Assembly: GCF_031755915.1 (NCBI RefSeq)
Contig: NC_083389.1
Location: 12,641,001-12,705,000 of the forward strand
Reading direction: 5' to 3'
Origin: Ziziphus jujuba
Taxonomy: Eukaryota; Streptophyta; Magnoliopsida; Rosales; Rhamnaceae
DNA: 64,000 nucleotides
Below the pieces are notes generated by a model. It was not told where the DNA came from, did no database searches, and saw nothing but the letters and a program-made list of their open reading frames with translations. This document shows, piece by piece, positions 36,784 to 49,099 of the stretch; within the stretch, counting starts at the first letter, position 1; each line of letters opens with the position of its first letter. A program made the position numbers and the translations under genes.

Positions 36784-39700
36784 ATGCGATTATCACCGGC
36801 ATCGGCCACGTCATCGTCGAAGAAGGAGAGTAGAGCTTCGAATTTGTCGGGCCCTCGGCTTCGGAAGAAGCACAAGAGGCTCGACGCCATTTGTGAAGAG
36901 GAGTATACCCGGAACCATGGTGATTTGAGTGCGGGTAGTGGGGCAGGGCCCGCCAGTACTGATTTGGAGCTGCGGAGAAGCTCGCGGGTTCGCCGGCCTC
37001 CGGTTTTGCTTGATGTATCTCCCTCTCCTCCTAGGAAACGGCGCAGGATTGAGAAGAAGAAGGTGACTTTGAGTGCTGACAGGAATGTGAAGAGTTCTTC
37101 AGCGGTGAGTAGGAATGTAGAGGATCCGGGGACGACTGGGAGTTGGAGGTCAAGGTTGAGATCAAGGGGTAGAAATGTGGGTTTTGAGGTGAAGGAGGAG
37201 AGGGATTGTAAAAATGAGGAGACGGTTTTTCCAAATGAGAAAAGGAAGAGTGTTGAAGAAATTGGTGGTGGTAGAAAGGAAGAGAAGGCTCTGAGAAGAG
37301 AATTGGTTGATGTAAAGAGTGAATTGGAAGTTGGGAAATCTATGGTTGTGAAGTCGAAAAGACCTGGGAGGATAAAAGCAACAAATGATTCGAAGAGTGA
37401 AGAGAAAGATAATGAGTTGCATGTGAATAATGATGAAATCATGAGGGAAGATGAATCAGATGTCATTGGTAACAAGAGTAAGGAGGATAACGAATTGTAT
37501 GCGGATACTGATGAAGTCAGGGGGGAAGAATCAGAGGTAATTGGTGACAAGGGTAAGGAGGCTGTGCTGGAATTGGATTGCGAAATGGGTGTTGACATTG
37601 AGAAGAAAACAGCTGATGGTAATGCCCCAGAGATAGTCAACACAGAGGAGTGTTTGCAGTTAGAGGATAGGTGTGATTGCAATGAAGCCATCGAAAATCT
37701 GGAAGGTATGGAGCATGTTGATGAACAAGTGGAACAAATAGATTCCATAGTTGAAGGAGACAATCAAACTGATGTTGTCGACATTGTCTCAAATTCGGCA
37801 AAAGAAGTAGAAGAACATATAGAGTGTTATGATGGGAAGGATGCCAAGTTGGCTGAGCTTGATGAAAAACCTCAGATGAATGAGAATAATTTGAAGATGG
37901 ACAAGTCTATATGTGCTTCAAGTGATAGACTGCACAAATCACATGTTAAGGAGGGTAGACGATGTGGTTTGTGTGGTGGAGGGACTGATGGTAAACCTCC
38001 AAAGAAACTAGCTCTTGATACAGGTGAAAGTGATAATGAGGATTACAGTGGGTCTTCTGCTTCAGAGGAACCTAATTATGACATATGGGATGGTTTTGGT
38101 GATGAACCTGGCTGGCTTGGACGCCTTTTGGGTCCTATAAATGATCGATATGGTATTGCTGGAATATGGGTTCATCAACACTGTGCTGTTTGGAGTCCAG
38201 AGGTGTGCAATCTTGAACAAAATTTATATTTTTGTGCTTCAGTTGCTGTACAAATTTGAGCTTTTAATATGTTTAGAATTATGAATATGGTGATGCTGCA
38301 TTGCTGCTTCTTATTAATATTTCATCTTTGTTGGGTTGTTGATGAGCTCCAGGCATGAGATATATAATAATTGTTTTGCACATGGCATGTATGTAGTGCA
38401 AGAAATCTCACCACCAAGCTCGATATCATCTAGGAAATTAATGGTAAAGGTCTCTACGAGCATACTGTTGTAAATATTTCAGTGCATTAGTTACATAATT
38501 TTTGCTCCCACTAAATTAAATGCTAAAATCAAATTGAGCTGGATGGGGGAAATAAAACAAATGATATAATAAACTCCTGTTTTTCCATTTTAGATTTTCA
38601 AGGGAGCTTATTGTTTTGAAATCAAACCCTGATTGATATGTGACACATCTTAGCTTTCAAATATTTGTGGAGGTTCTGGTTATCGTACTAATTATTTAAG
38701 GGGATTCTAAAGTCTATGGTCTGCATCATTAACTATTTGTGTTGTTCCTAAGAAGTTCAGTCAGCTATATTGTTAAAAGAAAATCTCCATTCACCGTCAT
38801 TTGTGTTTGCAGGTTTATTTTGCCGGTTTAGGTTGCTTGAAAAATGTAAGGGCTGCCCTTTGCAGAGGAAGAGCATTAAAATGCACCCGCTGTGGAAGGC
38901 CAGGAGCTACTATTGGATGTCGTGTTGATCGGTGTCCAAAAACTTACCACTTGGTTAGTTGCTTGTTCTATCCAGTTGAGGGAAACCTTTCAAATGTTCA
39001 TGAGATTTTATCTGTTATATACATGTATATGCTTGACTTATATAATATTCTCAATTACTAACTGATTCTAATTTAATGTATTTTATTTGGCAGCCTTGTG
39101 CACGAGCTAATAGTTGCATCTTTGATCATCGCAAATTTCTTATAGCCTGCACAGATCATCGACATCTATTCCAACCTTATGGAAATCAGTATTTTGCCAT
39201 GATAAAGAAAATGAAGGCTAGGAAAGTGAAGTTGGAATTGAGAAAACTTTCAAATGATGCTTGTCGAAAGGATATAGAGGCAGAAGAGAAATGGTTGGAG
39301 AACTGTGGTGAGGATGAAGAATTTTTAAAACGTGAGAGCAAGAGACTCCATCGTGATTTGGTGAGAATTGCACCTGTGTACATTGGAGGCTCTGACTCTG
39401 AGAGTGGAAAATCATTCCAGGGTTGGGAGTCTGTTGCAGGCCTTCAAGATGTCATCAGGTGTTTGAAAGAAGTTGTCATATTGCCTCTATTATATCCGGA
39501 GTTCTTTGATAATCTTGGTCTTACACCACCTAGAGGTGTTCTTCTTCATGGGTATCCTGGAACTGGTAAAACTCTAGTTGTGCGTGCTTTAATAGGTGCA
39601 TGTGCTCGTGGTGATAAAAGGATTGCATATTTTGCTCGAAAAGGTGCAGATTGCTTAGGAAAGTACGTCGGTGATGCTGAGCGCCAGCTAAGACTCTTGT

Positions 39701-42262
39701 TTCAGGTTGCTGAGAAATGTCAACCTTCTATAATATTTTTTGATGAAATTGATGGGCTAGCACCTTGCCGTACAAGGCAGCAAGATCAGACTCATAGTTC
39801 AGTTGTCTCAACATTGCTTGCTCTATTGGATGGTTTAAAATCTCGAGGCTCAGTTGTAGTCATAGGTGCAACAAATCGTCCTGATGCTGTTGATCCAGCA
39901 TTAAGGAGGCCTGGGAGATTTGACCGGGAGATCTATTTTCCACTACCATCAGTTAAGGACAGAGCTGCCATTCTTTCACTTCACACTGAGAGGTGGCCAA
40001 AACCAGTTAGTGGATCCTTGCTCAAGTGGATTGCAAGTAAAACCACGGGCTATGCTGGTGCAGATCTGCAAGCACTTTGTACCCAAGCAGCCATTACTGC
40101 TTTGAAGAGGAATTTCCCTTTGCAAGAAATTTTGCTGACTGCTGGAGAGAGAGCTTCTTGTGGTAAACGAATTCCTCTTCCTAATTTTACAGTGGAGGAG
40201 AGGGACTGGTTGGAGGCTTTATCATGTTCTTCACCCCCCTGCTCTCGGAGAGAAGCAGGAATAGCTGCTAATGATATAGTATCTTCTCCGCTTCCTACCC
40301 ACCTTATTCCGTGTTTGCTGCAACCATTATCAACTTTGCTTGTCTCCCTTCATCTTGATGAGCGTGTCTGGTTGCCAACGACTCTTTCTAGATCTGGAAG
40401 TATGATTAAAAGTGTGATTGTTTCTGCTTTAGAAAAGAAGAAAATGCCTACTAATCATTGGTGGACCTATGTTGATGATTTCATTCAAGAAGCAGATGTA
40501 GCAAAGGAAATAGAGAGGAATCTCCTGTTCTTCGGCATTTTTCTTGGAGATGCTAATTTGGCTGGCTCTCAAAATTTTGATGATGACACTGATGTTAACA
40601 TTGTGAAGTTTGAACCTTCCCAAAAGCTTCATGGTGGAAGCCATGCGAATCTGTTGCAGTACATGTCATCTCCGTCAAGAAATAAATCAGGGTTCCGGGT
40701 AGTGATTGCTGGAAGTCCCAGATCTGGCCAGAGGCATCTTGCTTCTTGCCTTATTCACTGCTTTGTTGGAAATGTCGAAATTCAAAAGGTTGATTTAGCA
40801 ACAATTTCACAAGAAGGACACGGAGATGTGGTGCAAGGAATAACACAAATATTAAGTATGTTTCCCTCTCTTTAATTGGTACTTTATCCTTTTTATTTTT
40901 TATTGTTTTTTCTGAATGGTACTTTATCTTTTTTTAATTTTATACTCCATTAAAATCTGCAATTTCTGTCCTTTTCTATTTCTTTTTTCTTTTCCCATAT
41001 TTCTATAATGGCTCCATCCTAATTGTATTAGATTACTATTCGGTAATGCAGTACTTCTCTTGGTTTTTGTCTTAGTTATCGTCTTTAATATGTTGGAGGC
41101 TATGAGAGAGATTCTAATATTTGACCATTTTAGATCTAACATTTAGTCCAGATGTTCTTTGCATAAGCTTGTCCTTTACAAGCGTAGTTAGCTTAATTAA
41201 ATTAAGCTAAATTAAATATTTCAGCTAACTCCCTATTTCTGTTGCAGTGAAATGTGCTGCTGTTGGATCATGCATGGTGTTCATGCCAAGAATTGATTTA
41301 TGGGCTGTGGAGACATCTCATCAAGTTATAGAGGAGAGTGAGTCCTGTTCAACAAGCCATCAATATCCTGAGGATAACAACTCCTCTGTTTCACATGGTC
41401 AAGCTGTTGAAGATGAAAATGCATCTGGTCAACAGAAATGCAAATCAGCAGAGATGGCAGGGGACCATGATTTCGTCCAAAGTGCTTCACATGCCTGGAG
41501 CTTTTTTATTGAGCAAGTGGAATCTATATGTGTTTCTACATCTTTGATGATTTTGGTACTTTATTCTGCTTTCTTTTTATTATATTTTCAAGGTCAGTCA
41601 TAAACGCATCCTGGTATATAGTTGCTGCTGGACTATTTGATTCTTCCAGCTCTTATGTTGGTGAAGGTCATATTAGTGTTAATATCTGAATCATTATTGT
41701 TCCTTCTGTGTCTTAAACGAGTAGAAATCTCACTTCCTAAGAACATTTTCTTTTGTTTTTGAGAAAATTTTAATTTTATTTTCTATTTGGGGATGGAGAC
41801 ATTAAAGGCTTATGATTATATAACATCTTAAAAGATTGCTCCATGTTGTCTAAATGTTTTTCCATAAAGTCATTCTACATGAGTAGTTGATTTTTTTTAG
41901 TTCTAGGTGTTTTTTTTTTTGGTCGGGATGTTATAATTTTCTAGGTAGTTTGTTTGATGAGAATTTGTGGGAATGAAAATAGGAGGGGGTGTAAGGAGTT
42001 GATGGGATCAGTAATTTTTTTTTTTTTTGGGACAATGATGGGATCAGTAAATTTGAAATGCAAACTGCTGTCAGAACTATCTTGGAATGAAAATTAATTA
42101 CTGCACATTCTAGACCAAGTGGAAAATTTTTAATTGATAAGGTTTAAGTTTCTTTTGCTTTTTCTATTTTGCTCAGTCCATTACATTATTTGGTCATCCA
42201 TACTGGTATAGATAAATTATGTTATTGTCAATTTTTTCTTATATAGAATAGAATACATATCT

Positions 42263-42304
<42 letters not shown>

Positions 42305-44475
42305 AAAAAAAAAAAAAAGAATGCATATCAATATAAATTTTGGTGCTTTTGATTTATCAATAGGCTACTTCAGAAGTCCCGTTGTCAGTACTTCCAGTTA
42401 AAGTAAGGCAGTTCTTTAAGAGGGAGATATCAAATGGCTGTCAATCAACTCCTATGGAGAACACAGTTCCACGATTCTCTGTGAAGATTGATGCGGATTT
42501 CAACCATGATTCGGTGATCAATCGGTCTGCAGCTGAGTTGTCATGGGATGTGGTTCAACAGCTTGTTCAGTTAATGCACCGAGGATCTCATATTCATACA
42601 TCACCATACGAGAAGCATAAAACGTGTGATTTGAGTGAAGGTGACACTGTGATGGTAAATCATGTTGTGCGTCATGGATCGGATGGGTTAGGTGACAATA
42701 GAACACAATTTCATGATGAATCTGTTGTTAAAGTTCCCCCGCCACCTAATAACAGAACTGTCAAGGGAAGATCAAGCTTGCTGCTGGCAATATCTTCATT
42801 TGGTTATCAAATTTTGCGATACCCTCATTTCTCTGAACTATGCTGGGTCACGTCAAAATTAAAAGAAGGTCCTGCTGCAGATGTAAGCGGGCCATGGAAA
42901 GGCTGGCCATTCAATTCTTGTATTATTCGTCCTAATAACTTGTCAGAGAAGGTAGCTGTGGGTTGCAGCTCTGGCAATGTTAAAAGCAAGGAAAAATCTG
43001 GTTTAGTCAGGGGTCTGATTGCTGTTGGTTTGTCAGCATATAGAGGTGTGTACACATCACTTAGAGAAGTTTCCTTTGAGGTACGGAAGGTTCTCGAGCT
43101 TCTAGTCGCACAGATCAATTCAAAAGTGCAAGCTGGGAAGGATAGATATCAGTATCTTCGTCTCTTATCGCAAGTGGCTTATCTAGAGGATATGGTTAAC
43201 AGCTGGGCATACACATTGCAGAGGTAATAATGTCTACTGTAAGTTTATGAATTCAATTTCCATTTTGTGGGTTATTTTCTAATTAAGATTCCCTTCCGTT
43301 TCAGTTTAGAGCCAGATGCTTCAGTGATAGTAGCAAACTCTAAATTAAATGTTGTGAGGATGCCAGATAATCATCATGAGGATAGTCAAGTTCAATGTGA
43401 GGAATGCAAGCCAGATGTTTCTAGCAAATCCAGTGAACCAGAAGTGCTGGAAGAAAGACCACATGGATTTGCTGCTGAAAAAATTCAATGTATTGACTTG
43501 AATAAAGAAGATGGTGACTTGAGTTATCCTAATTCTCAGGGTGGAGTTGCTGTTTCGGATAGGTCTCCACCGAAGACTGTCCTGGCAAATCATTCTACCT
43601 TGGAAAAATCGCTTCAAAATTTGGAATGTGATAACCAACTAGTTATTAATATTTTGAAAAAACAGAATGGGACTGCCTCTGGACCTTGTGAGCCTGAAAA
43701 TGGCAGAAATGATGCAATGGTAAATGGAGAATCTGGATTACTGAGAAATTCAAATGGATTTGCATCTACAGATTGTGCTGTCATATCTGATTCTGGTATT
43801 AATTCTGGTGAATTGACTGGGGTGAAGTACTCTAACACAAGGACCATCTCCAATCAAATCCACTGCTTGCCCGAGACTGCTGATGCTGGTAGTCCTGATG
43901 TCGACGAGAATATTGTTGATGCCAATATCCCTTCAAGCAAAACTGCCAAGCCTAGCATTCTATGTCTATATCGTTGTTGCTCTGAGTGCCTAGGTACACT
44001 TCATCATTTGACTCAGAAAATTCTTATTCATGAATGGGGATTGAACAGGAGAAATTGGACGGTTGAGGATGTTCATGATATTGTTGCATCATTATCCATG
44101 GATCTTATTTCAGCTATTAGAAGAGCTTATGTCACTGGAAATTTCAGCAATCCAGTTAACGAAAACCTTAGGCATGGCAATGAAGAAAAGCTGTATGAAT
44201 GTCCAGAGCTGAAAACATGTCTTTGCAAAAATTTAGGAAATGATACTTTTGTGCCAGTGGAATGTAGCTGTCACTCTCTGTGCCATAGTTTAACTACAGA
44301 AGCAAATACTTCTCCAAGTACTGAACTCAGGTTTGATTTGAAATTTTTTTTCCGAGACGGTGTACTGGTTCATATAGATCCTGACAGAGATGTTTCTTTT
44401 CACTGTAAATTCGAGACATTGTGCCTCTGTTCTCTTATAGAGTTGATAGTAATGACCAAGAAGCCTTTTGATTGA
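36784..44475 (+). CDS. Nuclear ePHD and AAA-ATPase protein, ATAD2/BRP1-type (At3g15120-like)
   Basis: A large chromatin-associated AAA protein. Exons 36784-38202, 38813-38953, 39094-40855, 41248-41555, 42364-43223, 43305-44475 join in phase to 1886 residues (Arabidopsis homologue about 1950). Residues 1-160 are basic with nuclear-localisation clusters (RLRKKHKRL, RKRRRIEKKK); 160-390 are acidic. An extended PHD spans about 394-555 (C394, C397, H464-Q-H-C467, then Cys pairs in exons 2-3). The first AAA domain has Walker A GYPGTGKT (673-680; Tyr at the usual Pro), Walker B FFDEID (735-740), sensor 1 GATNRPD and arginine finger RRPGRFD (791-797). A second, degenerate AAA follows (GSPRSGQR at 1060-1067; FMPRID at 1119-1124). 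No bromodomain. The Arabidopsis homologue is, as I recall, BRP1, partner of bromodomain ATPase BRAT1 in preventing silencing at methylated loci; that role is inferred here. Confidence 0.92.
42268..42318. repeat. C27A24 homopolymer junction in intron 4
   Basis: Twenty-seven C followed directly by twenty-four A inside intron 4 (41556-42363) of the AAA-ATPase gene, ending 45 bp before exon 5. Confidence 0.95.
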
Positions 44476-44670
44476 CGTGATGATTTCACGGCTTGGATTG
44501 CTTATCCATGGTTCCGTTTGATGCTGTTCGGAATTTAGATGTTGAGCTTTCTTAAGAGAGAGAGAGAGAGAGATGAAAAATGAAATCAAAATTTTGTCAA
44601 CGTTAGTGTCAGTCTTATACCATTCCTTTTATGTTCTTTGATGAGCAAAATTCAGGGACTTTTTGTTGCC

Positions 44671-44671
<1 letters not shown>

Positions 44672-44719
<48 letters not shown>
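44672..44719. repeat. T48 homopolymer
   Basis: Uninterrupted run of 48 T, about 200 bp after the stop codon of the AAA-ATPase gene. Confidence 0.95.
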
Positions 44720-44720
<1 letters not shown>

Positions 44721-45570
44721 TTCTGCAAACTACCTCTTAAAAAGTTTTTTGACTGTCACCGAGGAGAAGCTAATCTATACCATGTAAGTATCATTTGTTA
44801 ATTTTTTTTTTTTTCCAGAACAAATTTTCTTGTTTCATATGTATAAAAGATCTTGTACATGGGTTTATGGTGATTCGGATCATGAATTTCTTATATGGGT
44901 GCCTTTACATGGCCGCTTGATTTATTTTTGGGTAGTTATAAGATGTTATTTGTCTGTTTGATTATAAGCCAGAAAAAAAGCTTCCACACTTGTACAGAAA
45001 AGGGTATTTGATTTTATGAAAAAATTTTATTTCATTTTGAGATAAACTCCTTTGGCGTCATCAATTCTCAAAACAAAATAAATAAATGATATTAAAAATA
45101 AAAAGTCATATTTGACATTTAGAGAATGTTATCACATCTATTTGCAAAGAAAAATCAAATAAAAGGAAAAATCTAAACAGCGCCATTGTATTTTGTATTA
45201 TTCTTAGGGATACATTTGTATTTTCAAAAATTCAAAATCATCTCATTATAATTTTTCCAATATAACACAACTATATATTGGATTTGATTATCTACAATCC
45301 GGTTCCATCTAAGCTGGTCAGATGCTCTGTGAACAGCAAATCCAACAATAATGGAAATATCATCCAAATCTTATTTGAGCCCTCAAAAAACAGACAAGGG
45401 AGAAAAAATATATGCACATATTTTTGGTAGTTTACAGACTCTTTCGGATCATCATCTTAATCAGGACGTGGCATGGCACGTGGCAATCTACATTTTCCAT
45501 GCTTATCATGTAATAACAATCCAAAAATTTCCATGCTTATCATACAAATAATCCCCTATCAATTTCGACA

Positions 45571-45905
45571 ACTGCCAAAATGCCAATAATATCATATGGG
45601 TTCAAATCAAAATTGAATAAAATTCTAAAACCAATATCTTATAATTAAAATATTAATATATGAGAAGTGCAAGCAATAATTTATCTTGTATTATTGATGT
45701 CTATACCATCTATATCATATGGTCTTTATTTTCAACAACTGCCAAAGTACCAATTATATGATACGGGTCTAAATCAAAATCAAATAAAATTTAGAACCAA
45801 TATCTTAATAATTAAAATATAATATTCATGATTAAGTGTACGCAATAATTTATCATGTATTATTGATGTCCATACCATCATAAATCATATGGTATTTATT
45901 TTAAC
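45571..45905 (+). repeat. 167-bp tandem duplication
   Basis: ACTGCCAAA begins copies at 45571 and 45738. Both continue through ACCAATATCTTA, GCAATAATTTATC, GTATTATTGATGTC and ATCATATGGT with moderate divergence. Confidence 0.88.
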
Positions 45906-46918
45906 AATTTACATGTAGTATGCTTTTTCATTTACCAAAAATTAAAAATACATGTATTATGCTTTAACCAAACCAACGGCGCAATCGGTGCCGGATGGGA
46001 TGACTGATGAAGCAAAAGATGCCTTTACATGAACTCTTAGCTCTATTCACTGTTGAGTGCTGACATTGCTCTCCCTGTCGTTTTCCTTTTGTTTTTTTGT
46101 CCGAACAAGACAAATTCATGTCCGCCGACTTAGAGGGAAAAACAGGAAAAAAAAAAAAAAAAAAAAAAGACAAACAAATAGTGCTTCTAATAAGATAGCT
46201 TAGTAATGGAATCCATCCCGATTTGTTAATTAGTAGTTAGTAATCTTACTCCATTTAAATCATTTTTGACATTTTAAGAATTTATGTCTAACCAATTAAT
46301 GATTGATATATCAATATGAATTTCACTAGTAGTTTTTAATTAGTAGTAACAAATAATATTTCTTAATAAAATAAAATAACCTACCCATATCAAAGAACAT
46401 AAAAAATAAAGAAAAAAAAAGGGAAAATTTTGGCCATTTTTGACAAATTACACCCTCAGTCTTAGCTGTCAAATAATGGGGAAAAAAAAAAAAACAATTT
46501 TTATGGACCGTAGCTCCATATACAAATGTTACATCACATGGGTAATGTGCTGTCATGACCCTGTCACGACCATATTCAATTAGACCCCTTTCCCATATTT
46601 CTTAGTTGTTACACTTCGAATCCAATTTCTCATACCTGACCTCTCTCTCTGCACTTCATCAAACACCTTGGCAAATTCTCATTCCCACATAAAATAAAAT
46701 TCAGTTTTTTAAGAGTTCAGAGCCTCAAAATCACATGGTCTTGATTGGTTTTCTCCCACACATGAGTCAGGCCAGTTTGCTTCTTTATTTATTTAGTTCT
46801 TGTTCCTCTGCCGCTTTTAAATTAACCCATAAAACAAGGAAATATATAAGAGAAACAGAGAAACGCAAGAAAGCCCATGTTTTGATTTGTTAGAGAGGAG
46901 CTAAGAAACTGCGCAGCC

Positions 46919-48195
46919 ATGGAACCTATTGAAGACCCATCTGGATCATCGTCTTATAAAGAGGAAATTGCTGTGGAAGCTGTGGATCTTCTTGAGGAGT
47001 GTTGGTTTTTCCACAACTTGCTAGACAGAAAACCAAGAATGGTCAGGTGTTTCTCTGATCCTTGTCCTTCAAACATCGTTCAACAAGTTTTGGAGAAGGA
47101 TAATATTGAAAGGAAAGAGAATTCTTTGTCCGCAAGTGAATTCCAGGAAAGAAATACGAACGGTTCGTTCCGTTCCAATTTACTGCGCACTCCATCTTTG
47201 CCACCAAATATTGGGAGAGAAGGAGTCAAAGAGAAACATAAAGACAGCAGGAGGAGCAAATTGACTCGGCAAACTTCTCATAAATTCATTCTTCAAACAA
47301 CCAAGGAACCACCTTGTGTAGACAAGAAAGAAGGAAAGAAAGAAAGAGGGAGTGATAGCAGCAGGAGCAAAACAAATAGGCAGCCATTATTGCATCGTAA
47401 TTTGCAGAGAATACCTTCACTTCCGCCGTATATTGGGAGCTTAGAAATGTCTCAAGAGGAAGAAATTGACCCTTTCACAAGCAAATCTTCTCGCCAAGCA
47501 TTTCATAAGGTATAACAGTAATAATAATAATAATAATTGCATTGTATATATTCTATGGATTTCACAAAATTCATATTAGGAAAAGATGGTTTTATTCAAA
47601 ACATGATTGCGATGGCATATACTCTGTTTTTCCCTGTATGGGTATTTTTACGGACACTTATATAAATCGTTGACAATGCAAGAAAATACATAGTTCTTGT
47701 TGGACGTTTAATATCAAATTATAATCCTAGTTGATGACAAATAAGATAGAATTATGTGACTTCATATTTGGTTATTTATTTGCACAGGGTCTTCCAAGAT
47801 ATCGGCCTCCAAGAAACACAGAGAAAGTGGAAAGCGTTATGAACTCAGATGGGTGCAAGGAAATGAGACGCAGATTCCTAAACGAAGGAAAATCAACAAT
47901 GAGAAAGAGCCTGAGTGATCTTGAATTTGAAGAAGTACAAGGATTTAAGGACTTGGGATTCACATTTGACAACAAAGACTTGAGCACTTGTGTGGTGAAC
48001 ATAATTCCTGGTCTACAAGAAAAGAAGAAAGAGGATTTGAACCAGGAAAAGGTTAGGAGACCATACCTTTCAGAGGCATGGATGGTCCAAAGCTGTGCCT
48101 CAAGGTTCCCAAACTGGGATGCGACGAAGTCTTCTGAAGACATGAAAGCCCAAATCAAGTTTTGGGCCAGAGCTGTTGCATCCAATGTCCGCTAG
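46919..48195 (+). CDS. DUF1685 family protein
   Basis: A plant-specific protein of unknown biochemical function, 332 residues from exons 46919-47509 and 47788-48195 (intron GTATAA..GCACAG, phase 0). The C-terminal third (about 236-330) is the DUF1685 domain: KSLSDLEFEEVQGFKDLGFT, IIPGLQ, RRPYLSEAWMVQ and the end KFWARAVASNVR. The N-terminal two thirds are Ser/Arg/Lys-rich and carry a repeated module: RTPSLPPNIG (90-99) followed by RRSKLTRQTSHK (111-122), then RIPSLPPYIG (164-173) followed by TSKSSRQAFHK (187-197). The acidic start EEIAVEAVDLLEECWFFHNL, with its DLLEECWFF core, also recurs in the family as I recall. ATG at 46919 is the first after the leader (AGCCATGG context). Confidence 0.88.
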
Positions 48196-49099
48196 CTTGC
48201 TAGGACTACAAAGTACAATAACAAACTGAATTGAAACTACTGACACATTCATAACGATATACAGTTTCCATATGTAATTTGGATTTTTTTTTTTTTCTTG
48301 GGGATATTCTTGATAGCATTTTCTTTTCATGAAATGCATTTGCCTTTAAGTCTAGTGAAAATTGCAACAATTGCAAAATGGTGTCGATGGAAGGAAATAA
48401 AATCTTGTTGACATTTGAAGTCCCCCATTTGATGTATTGATCTTTTTTGATACTAAATTTTGTTTTTTCAAATGTAAAGTATATTCTTTTTTTCTTTTTC
48501 TGTCTTTATTATCTTAAAATTTTGGATATTTTGACAAAGTTTGTTGTTCCGAGTTTTGAAATGGTTTTTTTAACCAAATATATGTGTTTAGATTCTTGAG
48601 ATTAACTTGATTAAATGTCTTTTAAATTTCTCCTAATCTTTTTAGTATCTCCCTATTCTTCTTCTAAGTCATTTTTAATTAATTTTTAAGAAAACTAGGA
48701 CTTTAAATTTTCAAATATAAGTATTTAAGATTCTTTCCATGACCAAATATATGTATTTATAATCTTAAAGTATGTGCTTCTAATTTCTCCCAAATTAGCC
48801 CCTAATCTTTATAATTTCTCCCTATTCTTCTTTCTTACTCATTTTTATCTAATTCGTTAGAAAATTGACACTTAAAACTTTCAAATAAAGTATTCAAAAT
48901 GGTTTTCAGTAATCAATATATATACATATGTACCTATAGACTCTTATTCATTAATTTTGTAGGGTCTATGGTATTTATTGATTAATTTATATTTTGTCTT
49001 ATTGAAATTAAAGTGATGCATGTATGCTCCATTGATGTGAATGGACAAATGGCTAGGTTACAGCAGTACTTCCAAGTACAAACTTAATTTTACCAACAA
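48196..49099. other. Intergenic spacer with diverged tandem repeat
   Basis: Convergent 3' flanks of the DUF1685 and UGT genes. Two diverged copies of a segment of about 190 bp lie at about 48546-48745 and 48746-48910 (ACCAAATATATGT, CTCCCTATTCTTCTT, CATTTTTA). No gene. Confidence 0.6.

Larger units (their letters stand above)
44476..46918. other. Intergenic DNA between AAA-ATPase and DUF1685 genes
   Basis: 3' UTR of the AAA gene with an (AG)n run at about 44555-44572, a T48 homopolymer at 44672-44719, a 167-bp tandem duplication, and the promoter of the DUF1685 gene in the last few hundred bases. No additional gene recognised. Confidence 0.55.

Noticed and set aside
36633..37763. 376-residue open frame on the minus strand
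   Set aside because: Antisense shadow of AAA-ATPase exon 1; its Ser-rich translation mirrors the Glu/Lys-rich sense protein.
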